A stretch of DNA of 64,000 bases from Clonostachys chloroleuca (Eukaryota > Ascomycota > Sordariomycetes > Hypocreales > Bionectriaceae): NCBI GenBank assembly GCA_037952775.1, contig JBANAY010000003.1:12152001-12216000 (forward strand), in the 5' to 3' direction. Of this stretch, positions 11,735-23,680 are shown piece by piece. The notes beneath the pieces were generated by a model. That model was not told the origin of the DNA. It did not search any database and saw only the letters and a program-made list of their open reading frames with translations. A program made the position numbers and the translations under genes. Every line of letters starts with the position of its first letter. Within the stretch, counting starts at the first letter, position 1.

Positions 11735-13187
11735 TTACAGGAAGTAATCAGGTGTCCCTACACAAGAGTTAGTATATTTGTACAACCATGACGGGAAAGG
11801 AAGGGAGGCTTACGCCTTGAAACCATGGGCTCGCCAGCTCTAGGGCAGGGGTCAAATTGCAAGCTGAGACGTGTTAGTGCCTATTCCAAATCATTCGGAC
11901 CGTGTGCTCTGCTCACAATGTGTATTTGAGGTGCTCGTCAATTTCCATAATGGCTGCTTGGTTGCCGCATCGATAGCAGTAGTTTGGCGCTACGGAAATG
12001 TCAGCCAAATACGACGCTTCATAAGAATAGGGGAAGGGTTGGTGTTGCTTACCAGAGAAGATTGTCACCACATTACGGTCTTGAGACCAGTTGTAACCTT
12101 CCATGACGAGCTGGTGGGCACGGGCAATCAGGGTCAGCCCGTTGTTGTGATTGAAAGCCTCTGAGATATCCTGGCCGAAAGTATAACCGGCGCCACGGGG
12201 TGATATCCCCCAGCCACAGCGGTCATCGGGATCAGACCATAGGAGGTCGCACATGGGACCCTCATGGGGTACTTCTTGGATACGGTCCAATGACCTGATG
12301 TTATCAAGAGTATCAATGCTGGGAGACAGACCGCCGTGGAGGCAGAAGATCTGGTTCTCGATCAAAGCGGTCAGGGGAAGGTAATCGAAAAGATCGGTGA
12401 AATACTTCCAGACGTTGGCATTGCCGTATTTTCGCAGGCACTCATCGTAAAATCCATACACTTGTGTAATCTGGCGGGATTCGTGGTTTCCTCGAAGAAT
12501 GGTAATGCGCTGGGGGTATCGAATCTTGAGCGCGACGAGAAGAGTGACTGTCTCGACGGAGTAGTAACCTCGGTCAACGTAGTCACCTGAATGGTCAGTT
12601 AGAGAAAAGCATCCAAACAGGAATGGCATGAACAATGCTTACCCATGAAAAGGTAGTTTGTGTCGGGATTGGGGCCGCCGATCTTGAACAGCTCCATGAG
12701 GTCATGGAATTGCCCATGAATATCACCACAAACAGTGACGGGGCATTTCTGCACAATATGGTTAGTCCATTGTCTGACGAGCGGAGCTATCATCAAATAC
12801 GTACTACAGGCTGTACATTGGATTCCTCCTGTAGAACTTCTCTTGCCTAATAGAAATTAAGATGTCAGCAAGCTGTCAACTGGGGAAGCGTGACCGGTCA
12901 CGCGAGACGAGAGAAAATATTGGTGGGGTGTCTTGGTGGGATGTTTTCGTCAAGCGACGACGAGGCCAGGTGAGGCAGGGCGGTTGACGAGCATTCGATG
13001 CTGTGGCCTCCGAGCTCATCCATTTCCTCACCTTTTCGCAGAGTCTCTGGACGTCGACCTCAGCAAGTTGCTTGCAGTTCATCAGGCTTTCGATCCAGCC
13101 ATCGACAGTAGGGATGGGCGCAGGCTCTGCCTGCACCGGGGAGAGATCGGTGGGGGCTCTCCCAACGTCTTCCATGTTGGTATCCAT
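11735..13187 (-). CDS. Serine/threonine protein phosphatase 2A catalytic subunit
   Basis: Seven exons (13187-13032, 12846-12805, 12748-12643, 12586-12053, 11989-11917, 11863-11814, 11757-11735) sum to 327 residues with every junction in frame. All phosphatase signatures are present: [29 protein letters not shown] and [10 protein letters not shown]. The C-terminus ends RRTPDYFL, the hallmark of true PP2A catalytic subunits that is carboxymethylated in other eukaryotes; this separates it from Sit4, Ppg1 and PP1. It dephosphorylates many targets as a trimer with scaffold and B subunits. The 63-nt intron at 12052-11990 is a multiple of three and lacks stops, so retention would insert 21 residues just before the SAPNYC motif. 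A 185-nt first intron is the longest in the gene. Confidence 0.97.
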
Positions 13188-14053
13188 GATCTATCAATCT
13201 GTATATAGTCGTTCGCGTATGGGAAACTATCGCGTGCAGCGGCGTGCGTGGGTGAATGACGTTGCTGCGAGGAAATAGGGTGCAACCTCGAATTAGGTGA
13301 GGTCTTGCGGGCGGTGGGGCTTGAATCTCAGGGCGGAGGACAAAAGGCGCGCTGAGCTGGATGGGAGCAAAAATGAGGAACAAGGGAAAACAGGATCAAA
13401 GCACGCAAAGTGGCCTGTGTGGTGGGCGGTTGGCGTGCAGGAAATTAATTGATGGGTTTCGTTCGATGTTTTGTTTGGAGAGAGAGCTGATGGGGGGAGG
13501 AGGAGGTGAGCAGCAATGACTAGCAGATACCTGATGGATTCCACCATATTTGATTAGGTAGGGGCGTAGAGGTATGGAAAGGCAGGTGCCCCCCAACTGG
13601 GGAGTGGTGGGCTGGAACACGTAGGCCCCACTAATGGTGCCCCAAGAGTTGGTGGGCCGAAATAGTCAGACAGCTCAAGTTGGATGGGCTGGAGTCTGCC
13701 TGCCTTGAATGCTGATGTGATGCTGAGCCAATGGCCGGCCGGTGGCGACAACGCATCATTGAGCTGGACGAGAAGTTCAATGGACGCACTATCCATGGAA
13801 ACCGACATACGACGCGGCAAACATCAACTAGAAGTCCGTTGCGAGTTCCAGAAGAGCCCACAATCACGCCACAAGCTCACCTGCTCCAGGTTAAGCAACC
13901 AGTCCAACAGAAGGGAGCCGGGCCTAGCACCTTCCAGCTATCAGTTCTACCACTCATTCAGAATTCAGATGTTTCGTATCTCGTAGTTTCCAAACCAGCA
14001 AAATAAAGTATCCCAGGCTGCTCCTATTCATTCTTCGCGGTGGTGTACCCATA
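13188..14053. other. Intergenic, PP2A promoter region
   Basis: Between the PP2A start and the 3' end of the Exo84 gene, both minus strand. Only short compositional open frames; no motifs seen. Confidence 0.6.
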
Positions 14054-16235
14054 TCAAGAAACTAACCCAAGACCAGCATTCTCGCCCGAACGAGTCGAGG
14101 GCCCCTCTAGATCCCGCCCTACCAAATTCACAAAATCAAGGCCAACCTCACCCAGTATCCCCGCGTGCTCCTTTGCTCGCTCCATACACTGTGTCCATAT
14201 CTCTCCACCTCGCTTCGTGCTGCTAAGCTGTCTAGCTAGAATCATATTGAAAGCCTCTACTTGCTCCTTGCCCCATTTAACGCAAGTACTCATCATTGGG
14301 GGTGGGAAGCAACCTTGGAAGCACTTGACCGTGTTGTGGATGATCATGAAGTACACAAAAGAGACTTGCCAAATGTAAAGGTGCAAGTCTCCTTGGAAGA
14401 TACACTGTCTGTTGTCCAAAGTCAGTACGCATTTCTACCTCTTCAGATGAATTTGGGAGAAAGGGAGCCTTACCTAGACCTCTTGTGTATCATCTCGCTT
14501 CTGGCGGCCAGATACACTTCACGAGCCCGGTCCTCGAAGCCAAGCCTTGTCAGCCAGCTAACATTGCGTTTGGTTTTCGACTGATCATTGTGTTCTGCAC
14601 CCAGTTCGCGGAGTATCACTGCAGCAAGCTTCCCACATCTCTCTTCCACCTTGAAATTGATAAAGTCTTGGGCCACCAGGTTGTTCTTCAGCCCACGCGC
14701 AAGTCCCTTGAGCTTTTCGAATGTTGAGACAGCCGATTCAAATCTCTGGAGAGCAATATCAATGTCCAGTTCATCCATCTGGCTCTCGACCCATCGTAGA
14801 TTTTGTTGTTTCCCATCCACTTCAATCAACATGTCTTTAATGTCAGACAACGTCGCTAGCAGCTCTGTTTTCTGGAGAAGGCCAGGGTCTCTAGATGCGA
14901 AGTAATTGATTGTCTCCCGGGCTTTGTTGCTTGCCTCCATCTCTGACTGAAGGCCTTTGCGAAGCTCCTCGACAGCCTTGCGCACGTTCAACAGGAAAGA
15001 CTTCTTTTCCGGGTCTTCCGGCTTTTCAGTGCGATAAATGAATGATTCTTGACCACCACCTCTGACCATGATGGCATCAGCCAGCTTGTTTCGCCCACCA
15101 TGTGACTCTCCAGTGCCAGCCATGTCCACGACCTCTATATCCAAGAGCGCCCAGCAGCGATCAGCCACCAGTTTGGTCACAGCGTTTCTAGTATCGCCAT
15201 GTGATACATCAACCTTTCGCTTCTTTCGGGAAGCGATCAATAAGTGGTCGTTAAGAAGAAAGATCTGCATTGCTCTCCGTGACTTGTATGTCGCGTTGTC
15301 CAACTCAACCCATGGTCCGGCGTTCTGCACAATATGACGACCGGCAACGTTGGGCAGGAATTTCTGGGAACCCTCCACGCTCTTGAACAAGGCTTGCATC
15401 TGCGAGTTCCATAATGCGCTTCTATCGGCAACAGAGCTACGCTTGTCCCTCTTGCTCAAGCCCGACGGGACTCCGCCAGGAAGGTCTGAAGACTCATCAC
15501 CCTGATTCGAAGTAACTCGCAAAGCCCGGGTGTTAGTCTTCAGCTCGGCCATCAAATTTTGAAGTGCATGCATCTCATTCTTAAGCTTCTCGGCCTCCTT
15601 GCTGATCTTAATGAACTGCGTTCGGTTCTGGAGGAGATTCTGCTGAAGATCCGTCCTCGCCCGAATTTTGAGCTTGTGAAGCCCATTCTCGTACTCAAGA
15701 ATCTGTTCGTCGGTCGCCTCGGAGAGCACACTCGTAACATACTGGTCAGGGACGAGGTTGGGGTCCCGGATAGCCTTCACGTCCACGACTGGCGCTCCTC
15801 CGGCTGGTCGATTTCCTGGGTGGTGATGATGCTGATCGAACTTGTCGAGAGATGGCATGGCCGGGACTGCAGGGGGTAGACCGGAGGCATCGTATTCTTG
15901 GCCGAAGCGTGAAGAATATCGTCGTTTCACCATCTCGGACGTCTATTGAGGATCGGCTCAGTCAGCCAACGTTGACCACAAGACTTTTGATGCAAATCAT
16001 CTCGGGCTTGAAAACTAACCTTTCCTCCTGGTGCAGGCGGAGGTCGAGGGCGCGGGCGAGGGCCATTGCTTGCTCCAGCTCGAGACTCAGGGAGCGGAGG
16101 AATAGGAGCGCCGCTGCCTACATCGTCGTGTACAATTGGACTGGATATCTGCTTAGGGGCGCTGATGACGGGGCGAACACTCTTCCTCCTCTTGCCGCTG
16201 CGGAGAGAGAGCAGATTGCTGCGCTCTTCAGACAT
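14054..16235 (-). CDS. exo84: Exocyst complex component Exo84
   Basis: Three exons (16235-16020, 15942-14474, 14408-14054) encode 679 residues. Exo84 is a subunit of the octameric exocyst that tethers secretory vesicles at growing hyphal tips. Visible parts: a Pro/Arg-rich disordered N-terminus (1-75), the N-terminal coiled coil (about 115-200, EILEYENGLHKLKIRARTDL), a PH-domain region (about 260-370) and a helical C-terminal region (about 400-679). The second splice joins KRSR to QCIFQGDLHLYIWQ and restores the helical-bundle sequence. The start MSEERSNLLSLRSGKRRK resembles known fungal Exo84 N-termini. The gene is divergent from tom20 across 470 bp. Confidence 0.92.
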
Positions 16236-16705
16236 TTTGAGGCGCCTGGACGATTCGCAGTTCGTTGATGAGAGTGTCTCGTACTGGGGCTACGTGGAGA
16301 GCTACCTCCTGCCTTCCTCCCTGGTATTACCTGCGACGTCTCAAGCTCTCTGTCGCAGATCGGCTCGGCTGTGCGAGCGCCCGACGATTTTCCGATGCAG
16401 GGTAGCCAGCCACGCAGGTCACTTTGTACCCTCTGCGAGCTCGCGTTGGCGCCGCCACATCAATATTCCGACCAGCCCCAGCAGAGATCAGCCCGTAGCT
16501 CAGAGTAAGTACCGGACTCGCCATCGTCCATCCAAAAAAATCGATAGCACGATCAGCTGGGCTAAGTTCTCCCTACTTACCATTTAACCTTGGGCCAAAC
16601 AAACGGCATTGTCGGTCTCTGAGCCATCGTATATTTGCATACTTGCTCTGTGCTCTTGGCATCTTACCTGGATTTTAATTTCTGCGTCCCATCTATACTG
16701 CCAAA
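16236..16705. promoter_or_regulatory. Divergent promoter region exo84 / tom20
   Basis: A 470-bp gap between two outward-pointing start codons must hold both promoters or one shared bidirectional promoter. No specific factor site was identified. The exo84 leader half is GC-rich, the tom20 half is CT-rich just before the ATG. Confidence 0.5.
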
Positions 16706-17413
16706 ATGGTCTCGACATCGACGATAGTGACGGCATCTATCGCAACTGCTGCCACCGGCATCATTGGTATGTCGCACAACCCCCAATCGATCCGAGCCCG
16801 GGACGAGGACGCATTGGCTAATGTAGATGCTGTAGTTTATGTTGCCTACTTTGATTTCCAGCGACGGAAGAACCCCGAGTTTCGCCGCAACCTAAGGAGA
16901 AACGAACGTAAACAGGCACGCGCAGAGAAGGAGGAGGCCGAGGCATCAACCAAGCGACAACGAGAGGCTGTCAAGCTCCTGGTTGATGAGGCAGTGTACG
17001 AGGGCTTCCCTACAGGCGTTGAGGAGCGCGAGGCCTACTTCAATGAGCAGGTCATGACCGGCGAGATGCTCAGCCAAGATCGTATGTTTTCCCTCGCTCT
17101 AGTGTTGACGCAATCGGCAGCTAACGAGGATTGATTGTACAGCTTCCAAGAAGGTCGAGTCTGCCCTTGCCTTCTACAAGGGTCTCAAGGTGTATCCCGC
17201 CCCCGGTGATCTCATCAAGATCTACGACAGCACCGTGCCCAAAGTAAGCAGGAGACCAGTCCCATTTCAGATGCTGCAGTGCGATGCTCACATTTTCCTC
17301 AGCCCATCTTAGATATTCTCGCCGAGATGATTGCCTATGATTCTTCTCTGGACATTCGTCCACGTCCCGGTGGCATCAACCTGGCCGATATCCCCAACGT
17401 CGGCCTCGATTAG
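16706..17413 (+). CDS. tom20: Mitochondrial import receptor subunit Tom20
   Basis: Four exons (16706-16766, 16836-17081, 17143-17243, 17303-17413) give 172 residues. Tom20 is anchored by its N-terminus in the outer mitochondrial membrane and binds presequences. Visible: N-terminal hydrophobic anchor ([15 protein letters not shown].. to about 26), then [20 protein letters not shown], a basic/acidic linker, and the receptor domain with [19 protein letters not shown] (TPR-like helix pair) and a terminal NVGLD. The 69-nt first intron has no stop and keeps frame; it is called an intron because it splits the membrane anchor and has GTATGT, a CTAAT branch-like site and TAG. Converges on TYW1 across 390 bp. 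Confidence 0.93.
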
Positions 17414-17803
17414 CTGCCGTATCAACAATCAATGGAATACCACTCACAAACCAAAATTGATCCCACCGTGACTAGGACTGGGATCGTCAATAGAGGCCAC
17501 TACCAACCTCCGTGTATCATACCAGCTTTTATGGAGCCTTGTGTAAACAAATATTACGTTTGAATGAGCCTGCTGGGGTTCTCGGGAAATGGCAACTGCT
17601 GGCAGTGACTCCGTAATACATGAATCTGTTTAATCTTACTTTTTAGAATATATGCCCTCGCTACACAAATCGAGCAACTGGGTGTGTGACTACTACTGAT
17701 TCCTTACTGGGAGGTTGTCTATTCTTACTCGTTCATGATAAAAAATAGTTCAGGGAAGTGGCTTCCTTTCAGTCTGGTGCCATGTGACATTTGTTTCTAT
17801 ATT
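17414..17803. other. Convergent spacer tom20 / TYW1
   Basis: 3' flanks of two convergent genes. No coding signal or structural repeat noticed. Confidence 0.6.
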
Positions 17804-20222
17804 CTACCAACTTTCGGCATCTGCTGGACGGTCACGAACAACGACAGGTTCGATCTTTCTGCCCTTCCTGTCCACCCTGTCATCCCGAGGGTCAAAACCT
17901 CCGTTGCCCCAGAGTGCCCACTCCGGTGTTGGCGGCCCCATGTAGTCTTCAGGGGTCCAGTCGCCATCTGCGCCCCTCTCCTCCAACAACTGGAAGAACT
18001 TTTCGTAGTCAATATGCGTATGCCATTTCCCGTCGACGTAGAATCGGTCGCTCGCCAGAAGAATGCAGCAGCTGTGGGCGTGCTCGGCCGCAATACCGTA
18101 GTTCAAGCCCTTCTCTTTTAGTTTCTTCTCGAGAGCCCTAACGAAGTCACAAACTTCCCAGTAGTACGGGACGTTAGACATGGTGAGGCCTGCGTTTGAC
18201 GACGTAGAGGTACCGCAATAAGTGACTCCCTTGACTTCGACGAAGCAAGGGAGGCCACGCTCGATGAGCTGGGCATAGCCTTCTGCTTCATCCTCCACAT
18301 TGAATCCCTTCACCAAGGTGAGACGGTATACGGTGCGGTGGCGGAACCGTTTCTCCCTCAGAATGTCAAGACATCTTTGGAATCTCTCCCAGTAGTCTCT
18401 GTGGAGGGGTCTGTCGATCTTCCGCAAAGACTCCTTGTTTGACGCATCAATCGATACGTAAAGCTGGGTGACGGCCTTCAAGTCTGCGAGTTGGTCTGGG
18501 TGCTGAGCATTACAGACCAAGAACGACGAAATTCTCTCGCCATGAAGCATAGCAAGGAACTCATTGATATAAGGGTAGAAGATAGGTTCGCCCACCAAGG
18601 ACAGCGCACAGTGGCGGATTCGAAGTGCTTCGCTGTAACGCTCTGCTCGAACACCAGGCATTCCTCGCATCATCTTGATCTTGTGATAATGATTCTTTTT
18701 GACACCCTCGAAAATCAAGTCCGGGGGATCCACGATCCATCTCCAGGTTGTGCCCACAGGGTTTGTGCCATGTCTCCAGCAGAAGACACACTTGTTAGAG
18801 CATGAAAGTGAGGGCGTAGTTTCCATGCATTGGTGGGAGTTGATTCCATACAGCGAATACTTGTAACAGCTTCCACGTCCTCGCAAGGCTGACTTTGTCC
18901 ATCGGCAGATCTTGACGCCGGAGTGTGAGCCTACAATTGCATATCCTTGCTTGGTTAGAGCGGCGTATGTTGGTGAGTTCTTGGCCACCATTTCCTTCGG
19001 CGCCACTGTCGGTCCCTTCTTCTTTAACGGACCGCTATAGGTTGTGAAGTCAACTGCAAGAGGGGCTTTGATTTTCTTCGATGCCTTGGCACTGTCCGAT
19101 GGTTGAATCATTTTCCCGAGGTCTTCCATGTCGTCCAGGTCCCTTGATCCAGTGGATTTTGTGTTATTGATTTCGTCGCCGAGAATTACTTCTCCATCAT
19201 CGTACTCCTCCTCGTCTTCCACATCTTCCGGGTCGCTCTCTACAGGCTCTCCGCTACCGGGTGCGCCCTCACCCAAACTACCAGTGCGCGCAGCAGAGGT
19301 GATGACGTCTTGAACTCCAGTAGCCCACTCGGCGAATCTCGCAGCATGGTCGCCCTTCAGATCCCCCATTCCAACTGGGTAAGCTCTCTTCCGTGCTGTA
19401 AGCTTGGCCATCCATTTGTCAATTTCTTTGGCCTGGAAACAGAAACCCTCGGCTTCATTGGGCCATCCCTCGGTGTCACCGAACCCAAAGACTGAGTATC
19501 CCATCAATGAAGAGAGGGAGGCAGTGTCAATTCGGAAATCGTGATGCGTCTCCTCGAGATGCTGTAAGAAGGTGTCATTGATTGTGTCAATATTGTAGCT
19601 GGGAATCAGGAAGAGGTAGAAAACGTCGGCATCCTCGTCGACCTTTGGAGCTGTGACAAAGTAGTCCTCGAAATCGATTTCGGTCAGATCCTTAAGTTCG
19701 GGACGCAGGAACTGGCGACCAGATTCCTCGCTAAACTGGTCAATCCTAGCAGCCAACTTTTCGACATAGCCCTCCGCAACCTTCTGGGTCTTCGTAGTGA
19801 TCGATGAGAAAAAGACATAGATTTTCACTGGTCCATTCCCACGGCGTTTTTCTTGGTTCTGCGACGAAGGGCTCTTAGCCAAGCCTCCCTTGATACGACG
19901 TGGGCCGGCAGCGGTTTTGAGGTTCTGCTTCTCGTCCACAATGGGTTTTGGGATATCGTCCTCAATCACTGGCTTCTCTTTCTCGTCGAATTTTTTGTTA
20001 AGCACCAGTAGCCCCTCTCGTTCTTCGTTCCGGTGTACGTAGTATCGAAATGCGAGTAGCATCGTGGTGGTCGCGAGGATAATTGGCCCACGATGATTGT
20101 GCCATATATCTATCCACCCTAGTCAAATATCAGTACGCTGTCGGAATCGCCAGGGCTATCGAATACTTACCATCCGTAGAGTCCGGCAGCCCAAGGCTGA
20201 GAACACTGTTCGCATGATCCAT
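17804..20222 (-). CDS. TYW1: tRNA 4-demethylwyosine synthase TYW1 (flavodoxin plus radical SAM)
   Basis: Two exons (20222-20171, 20118-17804) encode 788 residues. TYW1 condenses pyruvate carbons onto N1-methylguanosine-37 of tRNA-Phe to form the tricyclic 4-demethylwyosine, the second step of wybutosine synthesis. Parts: an N-terminal hydrophobic segment (about 25-43, GPIILATTTMLLAFRYYV) suggesting an ER anchor as in other fungal TYW1; a flavodoxin-like domain (about 115-290; YVFFSSITTKTQKVAEG and YSVFGFGDTEGWPNEAEGF); an acidic linker; and a radical SAM domain with the cluster motif CSNKCVFC at about 455. EVKGVTYCGTST and the C-terminal wyosine domain are also present. The 52-nt first exon was found by frame and splice consensus and extends the N-terminus by 36 residues. 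Confidence 0.95.
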
Positions 20223-21020
20223 GGCCGGCAACAATCGATCCTTGCACAAGCACCACTGATTATGTGCCCTATTGTATGAACGGATTTCGTTGCTGCAAAA
20301 ATGCCCCTCGGTGGAAGAAAAAAATGCGGGGCAATCTAGATGGCTCCCGCATACGCAATTACAAGCTCATCACTAACACTAATGGCGAATATCCTATTCG
20401 TACGTTTGGCTGACCTACCCTATACCCACCCACTTATACGAGGTCGACCTGCTTCGTTCATCATTACCTGCAAAATAATATGTATTTCAATTGTAGAAAA
20501 ATACTGCATCACTGTTCCGTTTAAAAGCTGACGATTTATTATTTACACTTGTCCAAATAGTCCAAATTACTCGTACATCTGGTAAAGATGCAATATTCTA
20601 GATAACGAAACTGAGTCTCGCTTATTTGTGTACGAATAACACTTTATGACGATGTCAAGTTCTCACCCACCTCAGCCCTGCTTAGACCATGATCAGGTGA
20701 TACTCCCTGATAGTAGTAAACATTATATCTAGTATCTGTGTTGTTACGTTCAAATTGTGTAGCAAATTGCATTATAGTTGGCGAGCCTTTTGATCATTTG
20801 ACCCAACAACCGCTGTCTCATAAACATACTGGATGCTTCTGGAATTTTTCAATTTCTAAAAAATTGTCCTTTATGTCATATTTCTAGAATCTCACCCTTG
20901 GGGGCAGCTTCGGATGTCTTTGGAAGGGATGTGACGAACAGCCATGAGCACCATAACTGCATGTTCGCAACGGGTTATAAACAGAGAAGGATCCAGGAGG
21001 GAATCGCAGCACCCAGTACA
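20223..21020. other. Intergenic, TYW1 promoter region
   Basis: Between the TYW1 start and the SSU1 stop, both minus strand. AT-rich; no coding, repeat or RNA-gene signal recognised. Confidence 0.6.
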
Positions 21021-22406
21021 CTATACTCTCCTGTCTTCACCACCAGCGTGCTCCTTTGGACGTATATCCCCAAGACAAGGCGCGAAGAACATTTCCCCAG
21101 TGATGACCTGAAGCATCGTTCTAACAGCCACAACGGCCCAGAGCAGGACAACCGAAAGGGACAGAATCTAACCGTCGTTAGCCAGAAACGACTAGCTGAG
21201 CAAGCTAGGTTATTTTACTCACCATTGTCGCAACCTGGAAGAATTGGCTCTGCAGATTCTCAGCAAGAAGCGAGGTGCAGGTAGCCAGGACGCCCAGGGG
21301 GAATGTAAAACCCCACCAGCCCATGTTGAAGGGGAAGCTCTGCGTCGTGATGATGCTGATCAGGGCAAAGGCCAGCCAGACAAGGGCGAAACCCCACATT
21401 ACAAGTCCATTGAAGATCCCCAGCACATAGAGTACCTCGCCGGCTCTTGAAACGTCGGCCCCGAGAGCAGGAAATGCATTCGCTTCAGGTATCACCTTGA
21501 GGGCAACCTTGCCAAGTTGCTGTATGCCGAAGCCGCCCTGTCCGAGGGGCCCAATCGGCAGGAAGACGGAGACGATGACCTCCCGGGCCGGCAAAGAGTG
21601 GATCATCAGTCTCTGAAGATAGAGGGCGAGCACACACCCGGAGAACGCGATGCCTATGCCCCATAGGACGTACCCGGCCACCAGAGTCGTCAGAGCATGC
21701 CTGACGTCGGGGAGGACCTCGGCGACAATCCCTGCAGAGGCTGCCGCGACGACTGTCGGTACTATGGGGAGTAAAAGGGCAGCTGTGATGTTCTGGAGGT
21801 CAGGGCGGTGCCGTTTCATGACGATGAAGGGCATGCTGATGCAGGTGGCCATGGAGACCACGGCATCTACCCACCAAAGCGCCCATGTCAGGTAAATGAA
21901 ACCATTGCCCCACGATTTGCCAACAAATACCATCATGTTGATAATCGCTGTGAGTTTTGTAAGCGATGACATATCGGCAGACGTGTTCGGGGAAAGGAAA
22001 ACGTACTGGCAAAGCCCATGGGGAAACATCCGAGAAATAAAGATTGGCCTGGATGAGCTATCATGGCAAACCAGATCTCTGGATATAAAGTATATCGCAG
22101 CACGGACACGGCTGTAAACAAAGCAAACAAGACGATATTGGCGCAAAAGAAGATGTATGATATGTACTGGAGCCATTCACCATTATACGGCAACCGGTAT
22201 AGGAGGATACTGACGATGCCAGTACCCATGTTGACGGCGAACCATCTTTTGAAGACAAGAGAGATATCTCTGGTTAGCCATTGAGGTTACAGTATTGGGT
22301 TGTATTTTTGTCCGGTTTACACTCACGATGGCGTGAAATTTCGAACGATTCTTCGCCAGCCAACATTCTCCTTGCATGCCCCCCGGTCTGGTTTGTGCGA
22401 GAGCAT
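21021..22406 (-). CDS. SSU1: Sulfite efflux pump SSU1 (TDT/SLAC1 family)
   Basis: Four exons (22406-22327, 22245-22007, 21947-21223, 21167-21021) encode 396 residues in frame throughout. SSU1 exports sulfite across the plasma membrane. Ten hydrophobic helices of the tellurite-resistance/dicarboxylate transporter family are visible. Diagnostic segments: RNFTPSWFAVNMGTGIVSIL at the first helix, GCFPMGFATIINM, and FLPIGPLGQGGFGIQQLG. The short first exon (MLSHKPDRGACKENVGWRRI) was found by requiring the junction that makes TPSWFAVNMGTG. The last exon adds the final helix (LSLSVVLLWAVVAV) after a 55-nt intron; without splicing the protein would stop after VATMVSKIT and lose that helix. It is divergent from a cysteine dioxygenase gene, which fits a shared job in removing sulfur from excess cysteine. 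Confidence 0.94.
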
Positions 22407-23680
22407 GGCTGTTGAGCCGGGTCGGTCCCGTTGCCGGAAGTTGTTGTGGTTGTTGAGGCCTGGGACAGCATGACCCGATTGATACACAATGGAGAGGTCC
22501 TTGAGAGGCAGGTGGTAGCAGCGTGTAGACTCAATTGTCAGAATTTAGTCAGGCAGGCCTTGATCGTGGAATGCAGAGTTTTATTCGTCGCGGTGTCTAT
22601 GGATTGCTGGGAAACGAACGAAAGAGCAGTCCATTCGCCGAATGAAATACAAAATTCAAATACCGTGTTCTCCAGATTTATATCTACATGGTGTCCGGCT
22701 GGTCGCCACTGACACACGGGAACTGGTGCCGTCTACAAGGCTTGCTAGCATGGAAGTCATGAGCCACTGACGAGAGCGAGGACCGGCGCCTTAGATAATC
22801 TGGGCAGTGGAGCACCGAATCCGATTGCCGCATATCCCAGCCGCCGGGTGCTCGATGGCGCCGCGGGCTAAAATGAAACTTACCTCACCCGGTATGACAC
22901 TACGTCCAGGTGTGTAAAAAATACTGGTTGTGGATGCGCTTTGGAGCCAGTACCTTTGCATCGTGCATAAATCTCCTGCTTCAGCACCCGGCTTGCGCAG
23001 ACCGAGTGTGCCAGCAAAAGGGGCTCGGTTCCGCGAGTTCCCCCAAAAGTCGCTTGCCGCCAGAGCCCTCTCAGCCAGCCACAAGGCCCCTCGGCCCCAC
23101 CAGCATTTCGCTGTCTCGAAGTACTGTGTACTTGAGCTTTTGGAAACGTCGAGAGGTCGTATATTGCCCCTTTAGGCCCCCTGGACTGGGGAAAATGTTG
23201 CAGACACGCACTTTTTGTCCCCGAAGTGAAGAGAAGGTCGAAAATCCAGCTCTCGCGGTTGAGAGGGGATGGCAATGCGGTGTTGCACAACACTGTGCAC
23301 AGAGCTCCCCTTTCCCCTTTCCTGCTTAGGCTTCCGTATCCTGATATGCACAGCACCTACGATTTTAGCGTAGCAGCATGGTTCACCCAACCAGAGCGTT
23401 CCTTGACAAACCGATATCCATGGCTGCCCCTCAAATGCGACGTGTGACAATTTGCTGAACCTATTCCGGGCACCGGCGGTCTTATCTTCACCTCGTATCA
23501 GCTGATCGTCGTAGTTGGTTGTCGCCAGCGAAAACAAAGACCCCGCCTAAGATAGTCGGTAAGCGTGGCCGCCCAGCTGAGCCGTTCTGCAACAGTGTCC
23601 TCTTCCGCATGCTCTTCCGCTGCTCAGAGATCGATCATAGCAAGGCGTAACAAATTGAATAATAACATCCAATCCATACA
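22407..23680. promoter_or_regulatory. Divergent promoter region SSU1 / cysteine dioxygenase
   Basis: 1.27 kb separates the start codons of two functionally linked genes. Co-regulation from this region is inferred. I did not find a clear Cys3/MetR-type palindrome; several CGG/CCG triplets occur near 22840-22870, but single triplets are too common to assign. Open frames here (for example 22880-23356 on the minus strand) have no motifs. Confidence 0.4.

Noticed and set aside
22880..23356. 158-codon open frame in the SSU1-CDO promoter gap
   Set aside because: Overlapped by a 139-codon frame on the other strand, no motifs, and located between two well-defined starts.
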